A stretch of DNA of 64,000 nt, taken from positions 1-64,000 of the forward strand of contig JALDNG010000452.1 of the NCBI GenBank assembly GCA_024349245.1, read 5' to 3'. Below the pieces are notes generated by a model. It made no database searches and was not told the DNA's origin. It worked only from the letters and a program-made list of their open reading frames with translations. A program made the position numbers and the translations under genes. Numbering within the stretch: position 1 is the stretch's first letter; each line of letters begins with the position of its first letter. This DNA is from Neodontobutis hainanensis (Eukaryota; Chordata; Actinopteri; Gobiiformes; Odontobutidae). Positions 49,156 to 62,000 of the stretch are shown here, piece after piece.

Positions 49156-52100
49156 GACTGTAGACGTGCAGTAGAACAGACTGTAGATTGCAGTAGTACA
49201 GACTGTAGACTTGCATTAGAACAGACAGTAGATGTACATTAGAACAGATTCTAGATGTGCAGTAAAACAGACTTTAGTGGAAGAGACTGTAATAGAGCAG
49301 TAGTACAGACTTTAATCTGGCATTAGAACATACTGTAGGGGTGCAGTTGAACAGACTGTAGACGAGCATTAGAACAGACTCTATATGAGTATTAGAAAAC
49401 ACTCTAAACATGCTTTAGAACAGATTGTAGAGGTGCAGTAGTTCAGACTGTAGACGAGCATTAGAACAGACTGTATATGAGTATTAGAAAACACTCTAGA
49501 CATGCTTTAGAACAGACTGTAGAGGTGCAATAATACAGACTGTAGACGAGCATTAGAAAAGACTGTAGAAGTGCAGTAGAAGAGATTGTAGATGTGCAGT
49601 AGAACAGGCTATAGACGTTTTTTAGAACAGACTGTAGACCTGCACTAGAACAGACCGTATATGAGCAGTAGTACAGACTATAGACATGGATTAGAACAGA
49701 TGTGCATTAGAACAGACTTTAGAAGTGCAGTAGTAGAGACTGTAGATGTGTAGTAGAACAGACTGTAGACGTTTATCAGAACAGACTGTAGACATGCAGT
49801 AGAACAGACTGTAGATGAACAGTAGTAAAGACTATAGACTTGCATTAGAACAGACTGTAGATGTGCATTAGAACAGACTGTATATGAGTATTATAAAAAA
49901 CACTGTAGACATGCTTTAGAACAGACTGTAGAGGTGCAGTACTTCAGACTGTAGACGAGCATTAGAACAGACTGTATATGAGTATTAGAAAAAACTCTAG
50001 ACATGCTTTAGAAGAGACTATAGAGGTGGAGTAATACAGACTGTAGACGAGCATTAGAACAGACTGTAGAAGTGCAGTAGTACAGACGGTAGATGTGCAA
50101 TAGAACAGACTCTAGACGAGCAGTAGGACAGACTATAGACTTGCATTAGAACAGACAGTAGATGTACATTAGAACAGACTGTAGATGTGCAGTAAAACAG
50201 ACTGTAGACGTGCAGTGGAGGAGACTGTAGTAGAGCAGTAGTACAGATTGTAAACTGGCATTAAAACAGACTGTACAGGTGCGATTGAAAGTTGAAAAGA
50301 GTTCAGAGCAGCAGTAGTACATACTCTAGATTGGATTTAAAACTGACTGTAGACAAGCATTAGAACAGACTGTAAACGTCCAGTAGAACAGACTGACAAT
50401 ATGCAAAAGAATAGACTGTAGAGATTCAGTAGTACAGACTGTAGACGAGAATAAGAACAGACTGTATATGAGTATTAAAAAACACTGTAGACATGCTTTA
50501 GAACAGACTGTAGACGTGCAGTAGAACAGACTCTAGACAATTATTAGAACAGACTGGATACGTCCAGTAGAACAGACTGTAGAAGTGCATTAGAAAAGAC
50601 TGTAGAGCGTCTATTAAAACAGACTATAGTCGTGCTGTAGAACAGAATGTAGAAGTGCAGTTGAAAAGACTTCAGAGCAGCATTAGTACAGACTCTAGAT
50701 TGGCTTTAGAACAGACTGTAGATGAGGTTTAGAACAGACTGTAAACGTCCAGTAGAACAGACTGACATGTAGAAAAGATTGTAAATGTGCACTAAAACAG
50801 ACTGTAGGCGTGCGTTAGAATAGACTGCAGTAGAGTAGTAAACTGGCATTAGAACAGACTGTAGACATGCAGTAGAACAGTCTGTAGATGTGCAGTAGAA
50901 GAGACTGTAGAGTTGCAGTAGAAGAGACTGTAGAGGAGAAGTAGAGCAAACTGTAGAGGTGGAGTAGTAAAGACTGTAGACAAGCATTAGAACAGTCTGT
51001 ATATGAGTATTAGAAAACAATACTAGAAATGCTTTACAACAGACTGTAAAGGTGCAGTACTACAGACTGTAGACATTAATTAAAACTGACTGTAGACGTG
51101 CAGTAGAACAGACCGTAGATGAGTATTAGAAAACACTGTAGACATGCTTTAGAACAGACTGTAGAGCTCCTATAGTTCAGACTGTAGACTTACATTAGAA
51201 CAGACTGTAGATGTGCAGTAAAACAGACTGTAGACATGCAGTAGAACAGACTGCAGTAGAGCAATAGTACAGACTGTAAACTGGCATTAGAACAGACTGT
51301 AAAGGTGCAATTAAACAGACTGTAGTCTTGCAGTTGAAAAGACTTCAAAGCAGCAGTAGTACAGACACTAGATTGGCTTTAGAACTGACTGTAGACGAGT
51401 ATTAGAACAGACTGTAGAGGTGCAGTTGTACAGACTGTAGACGAGCATTAGAACAGACTTTAAACGTCCAGTAGAACAGACTGACAATGTGCAGAAGAAT
51501 AGACTGTAGAGGTGCAGTAGTACAGACTGTAGATGAGCATTAGAACAGACTGTATATGAGTATTAGAAAACACTGTGGACATGCTTTAGAACAGACTATA
51601 GAGGTGCAGTAGTTCAGACTGTAGACGTGCAGTAGAACAGACTGTTGTTGAGCAGTAGTACAGGCTGTATACTTGCATAGGAACAGACTGTAAATGTGCA
51701 TTAGAACAGACTGTAGATGTGCAGTAAAACAGACTGTAGAGGTGGAGTTAAAAGACTTTTATTGGGCATTAGAACAGACTGTAGACAAGCAATAGAACAG
51801 ATTGTAGATGTGCAGAAGTATAAACTGTAGACCTTCATTAGAATTGACTGTAGATGCGCAGTAGAAAAGACTGTAAGAAGCAGTAGTACAGAATGTAGAC
51901 AATTATTACAATAGACTCTAGATGTGCAGTAGAACAGACTTTAGATGAGCATTAGAACAGACTGTAAACGTCCAGTAGAACAGACTGACAATGTGCAGAA
52001 GAATAGACTGTAGGGGTGCAGTAGTACAAACTGTATACAAGCATAAGAACAGACTGTATATGAGTATTAGAAAACACTGTAGACATGCTTTAGAACAGAC

Positions 52101-54060
52101 TAAAGAGGTACAGTAATACACACTGTAGACGAGCATTTGAAATGACTGTAGAAGTGCAGTAGTACAGACTGTAAATGTGCAGAACAGACTGTAGACGTTT
52201 ATTAAAAGAAACTGTAGACGTGCAGTAGAACAGACCGTAGATGAGCATTAGAACAGACTGTAGAGCTGCAGTTGAAGAGACTTCAGAGCAGCAGTAATAC
52301 AGACACTAGATTGGCTTTAGAACTGACTGTAGAGGAGCATTAGAACAGACTGTATATGAGTATTAGAAAACACTCTAGACATGTTTTAGAACAGACGGTA
52401 GAGGTGCAGTAATACAAACTGTAGACAAGCATTAGAACAGACTGTAGATGTGCAGTAAAACAGACTGTAGACGTGCAGGAGAACAGACTGCAGTAGAGCA
52501 GAGGTACAGACTGTAAACTGGCATTAGAACAGACTGTTGAGATGCAGTTGAAAAGACTGTAGACATGCAGTTGAACAGCCTGTAGATGTGCATTAGAAGA
52601 GACTGTAGACGCGTACAATAGAACAGACTGTAGAACGAGCATTAGAACAGACTGTACACATCCAGGAGAACAGACTGTAGATATGGAGTAGTACAAACTA
52701 AAGACCTGCGTTAGAACAGACTGTGGACGAACATTAAAAAAGACTATAGACGTGAATTTGAACAGACTGTAGATGAGTATTAGAAAAGACTGCAGACATG
52801 CTTTAGAACAGACTGTAGAGGTGCAGTAGAAGAGACTGTAGAGGTGCAGTATTACAGAATGTTGACAATTATTAGAACAGACTGAAGACGTGCAGTAGAA
52901 CAGACTCTAGACAATTATTAAAACAGACTGTAGACGTCCAGTGAAACAGACTGTAGATGTGCATTAGAAAAGACTATAAACCTTTATTTAAATAGACTTT
53001 AGTCGTGCAGTAGAACAGACTGTAGACGTACAATAGAACAGACTGTAGAGGTGCAGTTGAACAGACTGTAGGCGTGCAGTTGAACAGACTTCAGAGCAGA
53101 ATTAGTACAGACTCTAGATTGTCGAACAGACTGACAATTAAAACAGATTGTAGATGTGCAGGAAAAATGACTGTAGACGTGCAGTAGAATAGACTGCAGT
53201 AGAGCAATAGTGCAGACTGTAAAATGGAAATAGATCAGACTGTAGACATGCAGTAGAACAGACTGTAGAGGTGCAGTTGTACAGACTGTAGACGAGCATT
53301 AGAATAGACTGTTGATGTGCAGTAGAAAAGACTGTAGACGTACAATAGAACAGACTGTAGATGAGCATTAGAACAGAATGTAGGCGTCCATTAGAACAGA
53401 CTGTAGATGTGCAGTAGTAAAGACTAAAGACCTGCATAAGAATAGACTGTGGACGAGCATTAGAACAGACTATAGACGTGCTTTAGAACAGACTGTAGAT
53501 GTCCATTAGAACAGACTGTAGATGTGCAGTAGAACAGACTGACGATGTGCAGAAGAATATACCTCAGAGGTGCCGTAGTTGAGACTTTACGAGCATTAGA
53601 AGACACTGTACATGAGTAGTAGAAAAGACTTTAGACATACTTTAGAACAGACTGTAGAGGTGCAGTAGTACAGACTATAGACTTGCAGTTGAACAGACTG
53701 TAGCTGTGCATTAGAACAGATTGTAGATATGCAGTAGAACTGAAAGTAGACTTGCAGTAAAACAGACTGCAGAGCAGCAGTAGTACAGACTCTAGACTGG
53801 CATTAAAACATACTGTAGATGTGCATTAGAACAGACTGTAGACGTACAATAGAACAGACTGTAGAGGTGCAGTTGAACAGACTGTAGACTTGCAGTAAAA
53901 CAGATTGCAGAGCATCAGTAGTACAGACTCTAGACTGGCATTAGAACAGACTGTAGAGGAGCAGTAGAACAAACTGTAGAGGTGGAGTAGTAAAGAATGT
54001 AATTGGGCATTAGAACAGACTGTTTTCGACCAATAGAACAGAATATAGACATTACATAAA

Positions 54061-55938
54061 TGCATGCTGGCGGTCACTTCCCGAGGTCCGATCAAGTGAA
54101 ATGTCGTCTTTGATATGTCGTTCTGGGTGGCCCTAGGAGCCAGCGTGCAAAATTTGGAGAGGCTACGACATTGTTAAGCGGTCAAATAGTGTTCAGGCGT
54201 CAATGGTCAAAACCCGTTATAAGCTGTGTCTTTAGGAGGCTGAAACTTTTTCACTTTGATCTAAAGCCAGCAACCTTTGATATGTCGTTCTGGGTGGCCC
54301 CAGGAGCCAGCGTGCAAAATTTGGAGAGGCTACGACATTGGTAAGGGGTCAAAAGGTCAACTAAGGGTGCAGCTATATGCCCTGACAAGAAAGGTGTCTT
54401 TTGATCATAATTCTTTTCCTCTTTGCTCTAGAGCTCTGCCGGATATGTGTATCAGGGCTACTCCAGGAGCCAGGGGAAAAATTTAGGATTCCCATGCCCA
54501 TTTTGTCAATGTATTCACCCTAGTGGGGCACTGGCGGTCACTTCCCGAGGAAAATCAAGTGAAATGTGGTCTCCTGTTTTTGACACAGTATGTGGAAGCC
54601 TGTGGCAAAGTTTGGAGAGGCTACCACATTGTTAAGGGGTCGAAAGGTCAAAAAGGGTATGCGCTAAAAGCCCAAAAGGAGAGATGTCTTTTGAGTAATC
54701 ATTTTTCTTCCCTTGACTCTAGAGCCAGCCGCCTTGCCTATGTCGTTCTGGGTGGCCCCTGGAGCCAGCGTTTAAAAATTTGGAGAGGCTACGACATTGT
54801 TAAGGGATCAAATAATGTTCAGGGGTCAATGGTCAGAACCCGTTATAGGCTGTGTCTTTTGTAGGCTGAAACTTTTTGCCTTTGCTCTAAAGCCAGCAGC
54901 CTTTAATATGTTGTTCTGGGTGGCCCCAGGAGCCAGCGTGCAAAATTTGGAGAGGCTACGACATTGGTAAGGGGTCAAAATGTCAACCAAGGGTCCGAGC
55001 TATAGGCCCTGACAAGAAAGGTGTCTTTTTGATCATAATTTTTTCCCCCGTTGCTCTAGAGCTCTGCGCTTGGGATAGGTGATTCAGGGCTACTCCAGGA
55101 GCCAGGGGGAAAAATTTAGGATTCCCACATGCCCATTTTGTCAATGTATTCACCCTAGTGGGGGCACTGGCGGTCACTTCCCGAGATCCGATACAGAGAA
55201 ATGAGGTCTTCTTTTTCTCGACACAGTACGTGGAAGCGTGTGGTTAAAATTGGAGAGGCTACCACATTGTTAAGGGGTCGAAAGGTCAAAAAAGGGCATG
55301 CGCTAAAGGCCCAAAAAGGAGAGATGTCTTTTTAGTCATCATTTTCTTCTCTTGATTCTAGAGCTAGCCGCCTTTGATATGTCGTTCTGGGTGGCCCCTG
55401 GAGCCAGCGTTGAAAATTTGGAGAGGCTACGACATTGTTAAGGGGTCAAATAATGTTCAGGGTCAATGGTCAGAAGCTGTTATAGGCTGTGTCTTTTGGA
55501 GGCTGAAACATTTTCCCTATAAAGCCAGCAGCCTTTGATATGTTGTTCTGTGTGGCCCCAGGAGCCAGCGTGCAAAATTTGGAGAGGCTACGACATTGGT
55601 AAGGGGTCAAAAGGTCAACTAAGGGTACGAGCTATAGGCCCTGACAAGAAAGGTGTCTTTTGATCATCATTTTTTCCCCTTTGCTCTAGAGCTCTGCACT
55701 TCGGATATGTGATTCAGGGCTACTCCAGGAGCCAGGGTGATAAATTTGGGATTCCCACATGCCCATCTTGTCAATGTATTCACCCTAGTGGGGCGCTGGA
55801 GGTCACTTCCGAGGTCCGATCAAGTGAAATGTGGTCTCCTTTTCTCAACCCAGTACGTGGAAGCGTGTGGTAAAGGTTGGCGAGGCTACCACATTGATAA
55901 GGGGTTTAAAATGTCAAAAAGGGTATGCGCTAAAGGCC
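54061..55938 (-). repeat. Repeat B': inverted three-monomer satellite, right arm
   Basis: This is the reverse complement of 5511-7193 with the same a-b-c monomer order and the same truncated type a next to C'. It is about 195 bp longer. Its outermost higher-order unit is complete, while the matching left unit fuses b to c. Where I compared them by eye, the two blocks differ by scattered substitutions and 1-2 bp indels, so they are similar but clearly not identical copies. Confidence 0.9.
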
Positions 55939-56070
55939 CAGACAGACTGTAGTCGAGCATTAGAACAGACTGTAGAAATGCAGTAGTACAGACTGTAAAT
56001 GTGCAGAAGAACAGACAGTAGACAATTATTAGAACTGACTGTAGGCGTGGAGTAGAACAGACTGGCAATT
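55939..56070 (-). repeat. Small inverted repeat C island between B' and A'
   Basis: About five 23-bp units in reverse complement mirror 5391-5510, with the same unusual variants (GTAGTCGAGCATTAG, GTAGACAATTATTAG, GTAGGCGTGGAGTAG). From about 56071 the sequence enters purine-rich A' through the same composite junction as in the left arm. Confidence 0.85.
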
Positions 56071-59000
56071 TGCAGATGAATAGACTGCAGATGAGGAGAC
56101 CAGAGGAGGTAACGGGAGGGAGACGAGAGGAAGCAGAGGCCACAGAAAGTCCAGAGCAGGCAGAGAGTCCAGAGGAGGCAAAGGCCACAAAGAGACCAGA
56201 AGAGGAGAAGGAGTCAGAGAGACCAGAAAAGGCAGATGCCACAGAGAGACAAAAAGGAGGCAGCGGCCACAGAGAGAGCAGAGGAGGCAGAGGAGACAGA
56301 GAGACCAGAGGAGGCAGAGGTCACAGAGAGACTAGAGGAGACAGAGAAGGCAAAGAGACTAGAGGAGGCAGAGGCCAGAGAGAGACCAGAGGAGGCAGAG
56401 GCCAAAGAGAGACCAGTGGAGGCAGAGGCAACAGAGAGAGCAGTGGAGGCAGAAGAGACAGAGTGACCAGAGGAGGCAGAGGCCACAGAGAGAACAGAGG
56501 AGGCAGAGGACACAGACAGACCAAAGGAGGCAGAGGCCAAAGAGAGACCAGAGGAGGCAGAGGAGGCAGAGAGACCAGAGGAGGCAGAAGAGACAGAGAG
56601 AACAGAAGAGGCAGAGGCCACAGAAAGACCAGAGGAGGCAGAGAGTCCAGAGGAGGCAGAGGCTACAGAAAGACCAGTGTAGGCAGGGGAGACAGAGAGA
56701 CCAGAGGAGGCAGAGGCCACAGAGAGACCAGAGGAGGCATAGGCCACAGAGTGACCAGAGGAGGAAATAAGGCAGAGACCAGAGGAGGCAGAGGCCACCG
56801 AGAGATCAGAGCAGGCAGAAAGACAGAGAGACCAGAGGAGGCAGAGAGATGAGAGGATGCAGAGGAGGCAGAGAGACCAGAAAAGGCAGATGCCACAGAG
56901 AGACCAGAGGAGGCAGCGGCCACAGAGAGACCAGAGGAAGCAGAGAGACCAGAGAAGGCTGAGGCCACAAAGAGACCCCAGGAGGCAGAGGCAACAGAGA
57001 GACCATAGCAGATAGAGAACACGGAGAGACTAGAGGAGACAGAGAAGGCAGTGAGACTAGAAGAGGCAGAGGCCAGAGAGAGACTAGAGGAGGCAGAGGC
57101 CACAAAGAGAGCAGTGGAGGCAGAGGCCAAAAAGAGACCAGTGGATGCAGAGGAGACAGATGGACCAGAGGAGGAAGAGGCCACAGAGAGGGCAGAGGAG
57201 GTAGAGGACACAGACAGACCAGAGGAGGCAGAGGACACAGAGAGACCAGAGGAGGCAGAGGAGGTAGAGGACACAGACAGACCAGAGGAGGCAGAGGACA
57301 CAGAGAGACCAGAGGAGGCAGAGAGACCAGAGGAGGCAGAGGCAACAGAAATACCAAAGGAGGCAGAGAGTCCAGAGGAGGCAGAGGCCACAGAGAGACT
57401 AGAGGAGGCAGAGTAGGCAGAGAGACCAGAAAAGGCAGATGCCAGTAAGAGACCAGAGGCCACAGAGAGATCCAGAGAAGGCAGAGGCCAAAGACTGACC
57501 AGAGGAGGCAGAGGACACAGAGAGACCAGAGGAGGCAGAGGACACGAAGAGACCAGAGGAGGCAGAGGCAACAGAGAGTCCAGAGGAGATAGAGGAGACA
57601 GAGAGAGCAGAGGAGCCAGAGGCCACAGAGAGAGCAGAGAAGGCAGAGGAGACAGAGATACCAGAGGAGGCAGAGGCCACAGAGAGATCAGAGGAGGCAG
57701 AGGAGGCAGAGGAGGCAGAGAGACCAGAGGAGGCAGAGGAGACAGAGAGACCAGAAAAGGCAAAGGCCACATAGAGACAAGAGGAAGTAGAGGACACAGA
57801 CAGACCAGAGGAGGCAGAGGCCACAGAGAGACTAGAGGAGGCAGAGGAGACAGAGAGACCAGAGGAGGCAGAGGCCACAGAGAAACGAGAGGAAGCAGAG
57901 GAGGCAGAGAGACCAGAGGAGGCAGAGGCCACAGAAAGACCAGGGGAGGCAAGGAGAGTCTAGAGGAGGCAGAGGCCACAGAGAGACCAGGGGAGGCAGA
58001 GGAGGCAGAGAGACCAGAAAAGGCAGATGCCTCAGAGTGACTAGAGGAGGCAGAGGAGACAAAGAGACCCGAGGAGGCAGAGGCCAAAGAGAGACCAGAG
58101 GAGGCAGAGGCAATAGAGAGACCAGTGCAGGCAGAGAGACCAGAGGGGGCATAGGAGGAAGACAGACAAGAGAAGGCAGCAGCCACAGAGAGACCAGAGG
58201 AGGCAGAGGCCACAGAGACGAGAGGAAGCAGAAGAGGCAGAGAGACCAGAGGAGGCAGAGGCCACAGAAAGACCAGAAGAGGCAGAGAGTCCAGAGGATG
58301 CAGAGGCCATAGAGAGGCCAGAGGAGGCAGAGGCCACAGAGAGTTCAGAGGAGGCAGAGGAGATAGAGAGACCAGAGGAGGCAGAGGCCACAGAGGGACG
58401 AGCGGAAGCAGAGGCAATAGAGAGGCCAGTGGAGGCAGAGAGACCAGAGGGGGCATAGGAGGCAGACAGACAAGAGAAAGCAGTGGCCACAGAGAGATTA
58501 GAGGAGGCAGAGGCCACAGAGAGACCAGAAGAGGCAGAGGAGGCAGAGAGTCCAATGGAGGCAGAGCCCACAGTGAGAGGCAGAGGCAGAGGCCACCGAG
58601 AGTTCAGAGGCCACCGAGAGTTCAGAGGAGGCAGAAAGACAGAGAGGCAAGAGGAGGCAGAGAGATGAGAGGATGCAGAGGCCACAGAGAGACGAGAGGA
58701 GGCAGAGGACACAGACAGACCAGAGGAGGCAGAGGCCACAGAGAGACGAGAGGAAACAGAGGAGGCAGAGAGACCAGAGGAGGCAGAGGCCACAGAAAGA
58801 CCAGGGGAGGCAAGGAGAGTCTAGAGGAGACAGAGGCCACAGAGAGACCAGGAGAGGCAGAGGAGGCAGAGAGACCAGAGGAGGCAGAGGAGGCAGAGGA
58901 CACAGACAGACCAGAGGAGGCAGAGGCCACAGAGAGACCAGAGGAGGCAGAGAGACCAGAGGAGGCAGAGGAGACAGAGAGACCAGAGGAGGCAGAGGCC

Positions 59001-62000
59001 CCAGAGACGAGAGGAAACAGAGGAGGCAGAGAGACCAGAGGAGGAAGAGGCCACAGAAAGACCAGGGGAGGCAAGGAGAGTCTAGAGGAGACAGAGGCCA
59101 CAGAGAGACCAGGAGAGGCAGAGGAGGCAGAGAGACCAGAAAAGGGAGATGCCTCCGAGAGACCAGAGTAGGCAGCGGCCAGAGAGAGACCAGAGAAGGC
59201 TGAGGCTACAGAGAGAGAAGAGGAGGCAGTTAGAGCAGAGGAGGAGGAGGAGGCAGAGGAGGCAGAGAGACCAAAGGAGGCAGAGGCTACAGAGTGACTA
59301 GAGGAGGCAGAGGAGACAAAGAGACCCAATGAGGCAGAGGCAACAAAGAGACCAGAGGAGGCAGAGGCAATAGAGAGACCAGTGGAGGCAGAGAGACCAG
59401 AGGAGGCAGAGGAGACAGAGAGACCAGAGGAGGCAGAGGCCACAGAGAGACGAGAGGAGGCAGAGGCCACAGAGAGACGAGAGTAAGCAGAAGAGGCAGA
59501 GAGATTAGAGGAGGTAGAGGCCACAGAAAGACCAGAAGAGGCAGAGAGTCCAGAGGATGCAGAGGCCATAGAGAGGCCAGAGGAGGCAGAGGCCACAAAG
59601 AGACCAGAGGAAGCAGAGGCCACAGAGAGTTCATAGGAGGCAGAGGAAACAGAGAGACCAGAGGAGGCAGAGGCCACAGAGAGATGAGCGGAAGCAGAGG
59701 CAAAGGAGAGATCAGTGGAGGCAGAGAGACCAGAGGGGGCATAGAAGGCAGAAAGACAAGAGAAGGCAGCCACAGAGAGACCAGAGGAGACAGAGGCCAC
59801 AGAGAGACCAGAGGAGGCAGAGGAGGCAGAGAGACCAGAGGAGGCAGAGCCCACAGTGAGACCAGAGGGGGCAGAGGCCACAGAGAGATGAGAGGATTGC
59901 AGAGGAAGCAGAGAGAGCAGAGGAGACCGAGGCCACAGAGAGACCATAAGAGGCAGAGGCCACAGAGAGATGAGAGGATTGCAGAGGTCACAGAGAGACC
60001 AGTGGAGGTAGAGAGAGCAGAGGAGGCAGAGAAGGCAGAGAGACCAGTGGAGGCAGAGGAGACAGAGAGACCAGAGGAGGCAACGGGGCAGAGAGGCCAC
60101 AGGAGGCAGAGGCCCCCGAGAGTTCAGAGAAGGAAGAAAGACAGAGAGACCAAAGGAGGCAGAGTGATTAGAGGACGCATAGGAGGCAGAGAGACCAGAA
60201 AAGGCAGATGCCACAGAGAGACCAGAGGAGCCAGCGGCAGCAGAGAGACCAGGGGAGGCAGAAAGACCAGAGAAGGCAGAGGACACAAAGAGACCAGAGG
60301 AGGCAGAGAGACAGAGAGACCAGAGGAGGCAGTTAGAGCAGAGGAGGCAGAGGAGGCATAGAGACCAGAGGAGGCAGAGGCCACAGAGTGACTAGAGGAG
60401 GCAGAGGAGACAAAGAGACCCGAGGAGGCAGAGGCCACAGAGAGACCAGAGGAGGCAGAGGCAATAGAGAGACCAGTGCAGGCAGAGAGACCAGAGGGGG
60501 CATAGGAGGAAGATAGACAAGAGAAGGCAGCAGCCACAGAGAGACCAGAGGAGGCAGAGGCCACAGAGAGACGAGAGGAAGCAGAAGAGGCAGAGAGACC
60601 AGAGGAGGCAGAGGCCACAGAAAGACCAGAAGAGGCGGAGAGTCCAGAGGATGCAGAGGTCATAGAGAGGCCAGAGGAGGCAGAGGCCACAGAGAGTTCA
60701 GAGGAGGCAGAGGAGACAGAGAGACCAGAGGAGGCAGAGGCCACAGAGGGACGAGCGGAAGCAGAGGCAATAGAGAGGCCAGTGGAGGCAGAGAGACCAG
60801 AGAGGGGCATAGGAGGCAGACAGACAAGAGAAGGCAGCGGCCACAGAGAGACTAGAGGAGGCAGAGGCCACAGAGAGACCAGAAGAGGCAGAGGAGGCAG
60901 AGAGACCAGAGGAGGCAGAGCCCACAGTGAGAGGCAGAGGCAGAGGCCACCGAGAGTTCAGAGGCCACCGAGAGTTCAGAGGAGGCAGAAAGACAGAGAG
61001 GCAAGAGAAGGCAGAGAGATGAGAGGATGCAGAGGAGGCACAGAGAGCAGAGGAGACCGAGGCCACAGAGAGACCAGAAGAGGCAGAGGCCACAGAGAGA
61101 TGAGAGGAGGCAGAGGAGACAGAGAGAGCAGAGGAGGCAGAGGCCACGGAGAATCCAAAAGAGACATAGGCCACAGAGAGACCAGAGGATTGCATAGGTC
61201 ACAGAGAGACCAGTGGAGGTAGAGAGAGCAGAGGAGGCAGAGAAGGCAGAGAGACCAGTGGAGGCAGAGGAGACAGAGAGACCAGAGGAGGCAGAGAGAC
61301 CAGAGAAGGCAGAGGACACAAAGAGACCAGAGCAGGCAGAGGCCACCGAAAGTTCAGAGGAGGAAGAAAGACAGAGAGACCAAAGGAGGCAGAGAGATTA
61401 GAGGACGCATAGGAGGCAGAGAGACCAGAAAAGGCAGATGCCACAAAGAGACCAGAGGAGCCAGCGGCAGCAGAGAGACCAGAGGAGGCAGAGAGACCAG
61501 AGAAGGCAGAGGACACAAAGAGACCAGAGCAGGCAGAGGCCACAGAGTGACTAGAGGAGGCAGAGGATACAAAGAGACCAGAGGAGGCAGAGGCCACAGA
61601 GACGAGAGGAGACAGAGGCAATAGAGAGACCAGTGGAGGCAGAGAGACCAGAGGGGACAGAGGAGGCAGAGAGACCAGAGGAGGCAGAGGAGACAGAGAG
61701 ACCAGAGGAGGCAGAGGCCACAGAGAGACCAGAGGAGGCAGAGGAGACAGAGAGACCAGAGGAGGCAGAGGCCCCAGAGAGACGAGAGGAAACAGAGGAG
61801 GCAGAGAGACCAGAGGAGGCAGAGGCCACAGAAAGACCAGGGGAGGCAAGGAGAGTCTAGAGGAGACAGAGGCCACAGAGAGACCAGGAGAGGCAGAGGA
61901 GGCAGAGAGACCAGAAAAGGCAGATGCCTCAGAGAGACCAGAGTAGGCAGCGGCCAGAGAGAGACCAGAGAAGGCTGAGGCTACAGAGAGAGCAGAGGAG

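Larger units (their letters stand above)
31452..54060 (-). repeat. Repeat C': inverted 23-bp minisatellite, right arm
   Basis: This has the same 23-bp family as the left arm but in reverse complement (CTGTAGA...AGAACAGA pattern on the + strand). All repeat-derived open frames accordingly move to the minus strand. At about 22.6 kb it is much longer than the roughly 12.7 kb of C in the left arm. Part of the surplus is the 5.24-kb tandem duplication at about 38680-49155. Its outer part (about 49200-54060) mirrors 7194-12002 unit by unit, and its innermost part mirrors 30140-31433. No transposon interrupts it. Confidence 0.93.

Noticed and set aside
56070..56852. Glu/Arg-rich open frame resembling charged repeat proteins (ERPEEAEAT, ETRGGRGHR)
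   Set aside because: This is the antisense reading of repeat A. The composition follows directly from the purine-rich 27-bp unit, and RGG-like runs here are not evidence of an RNA-binding protein.
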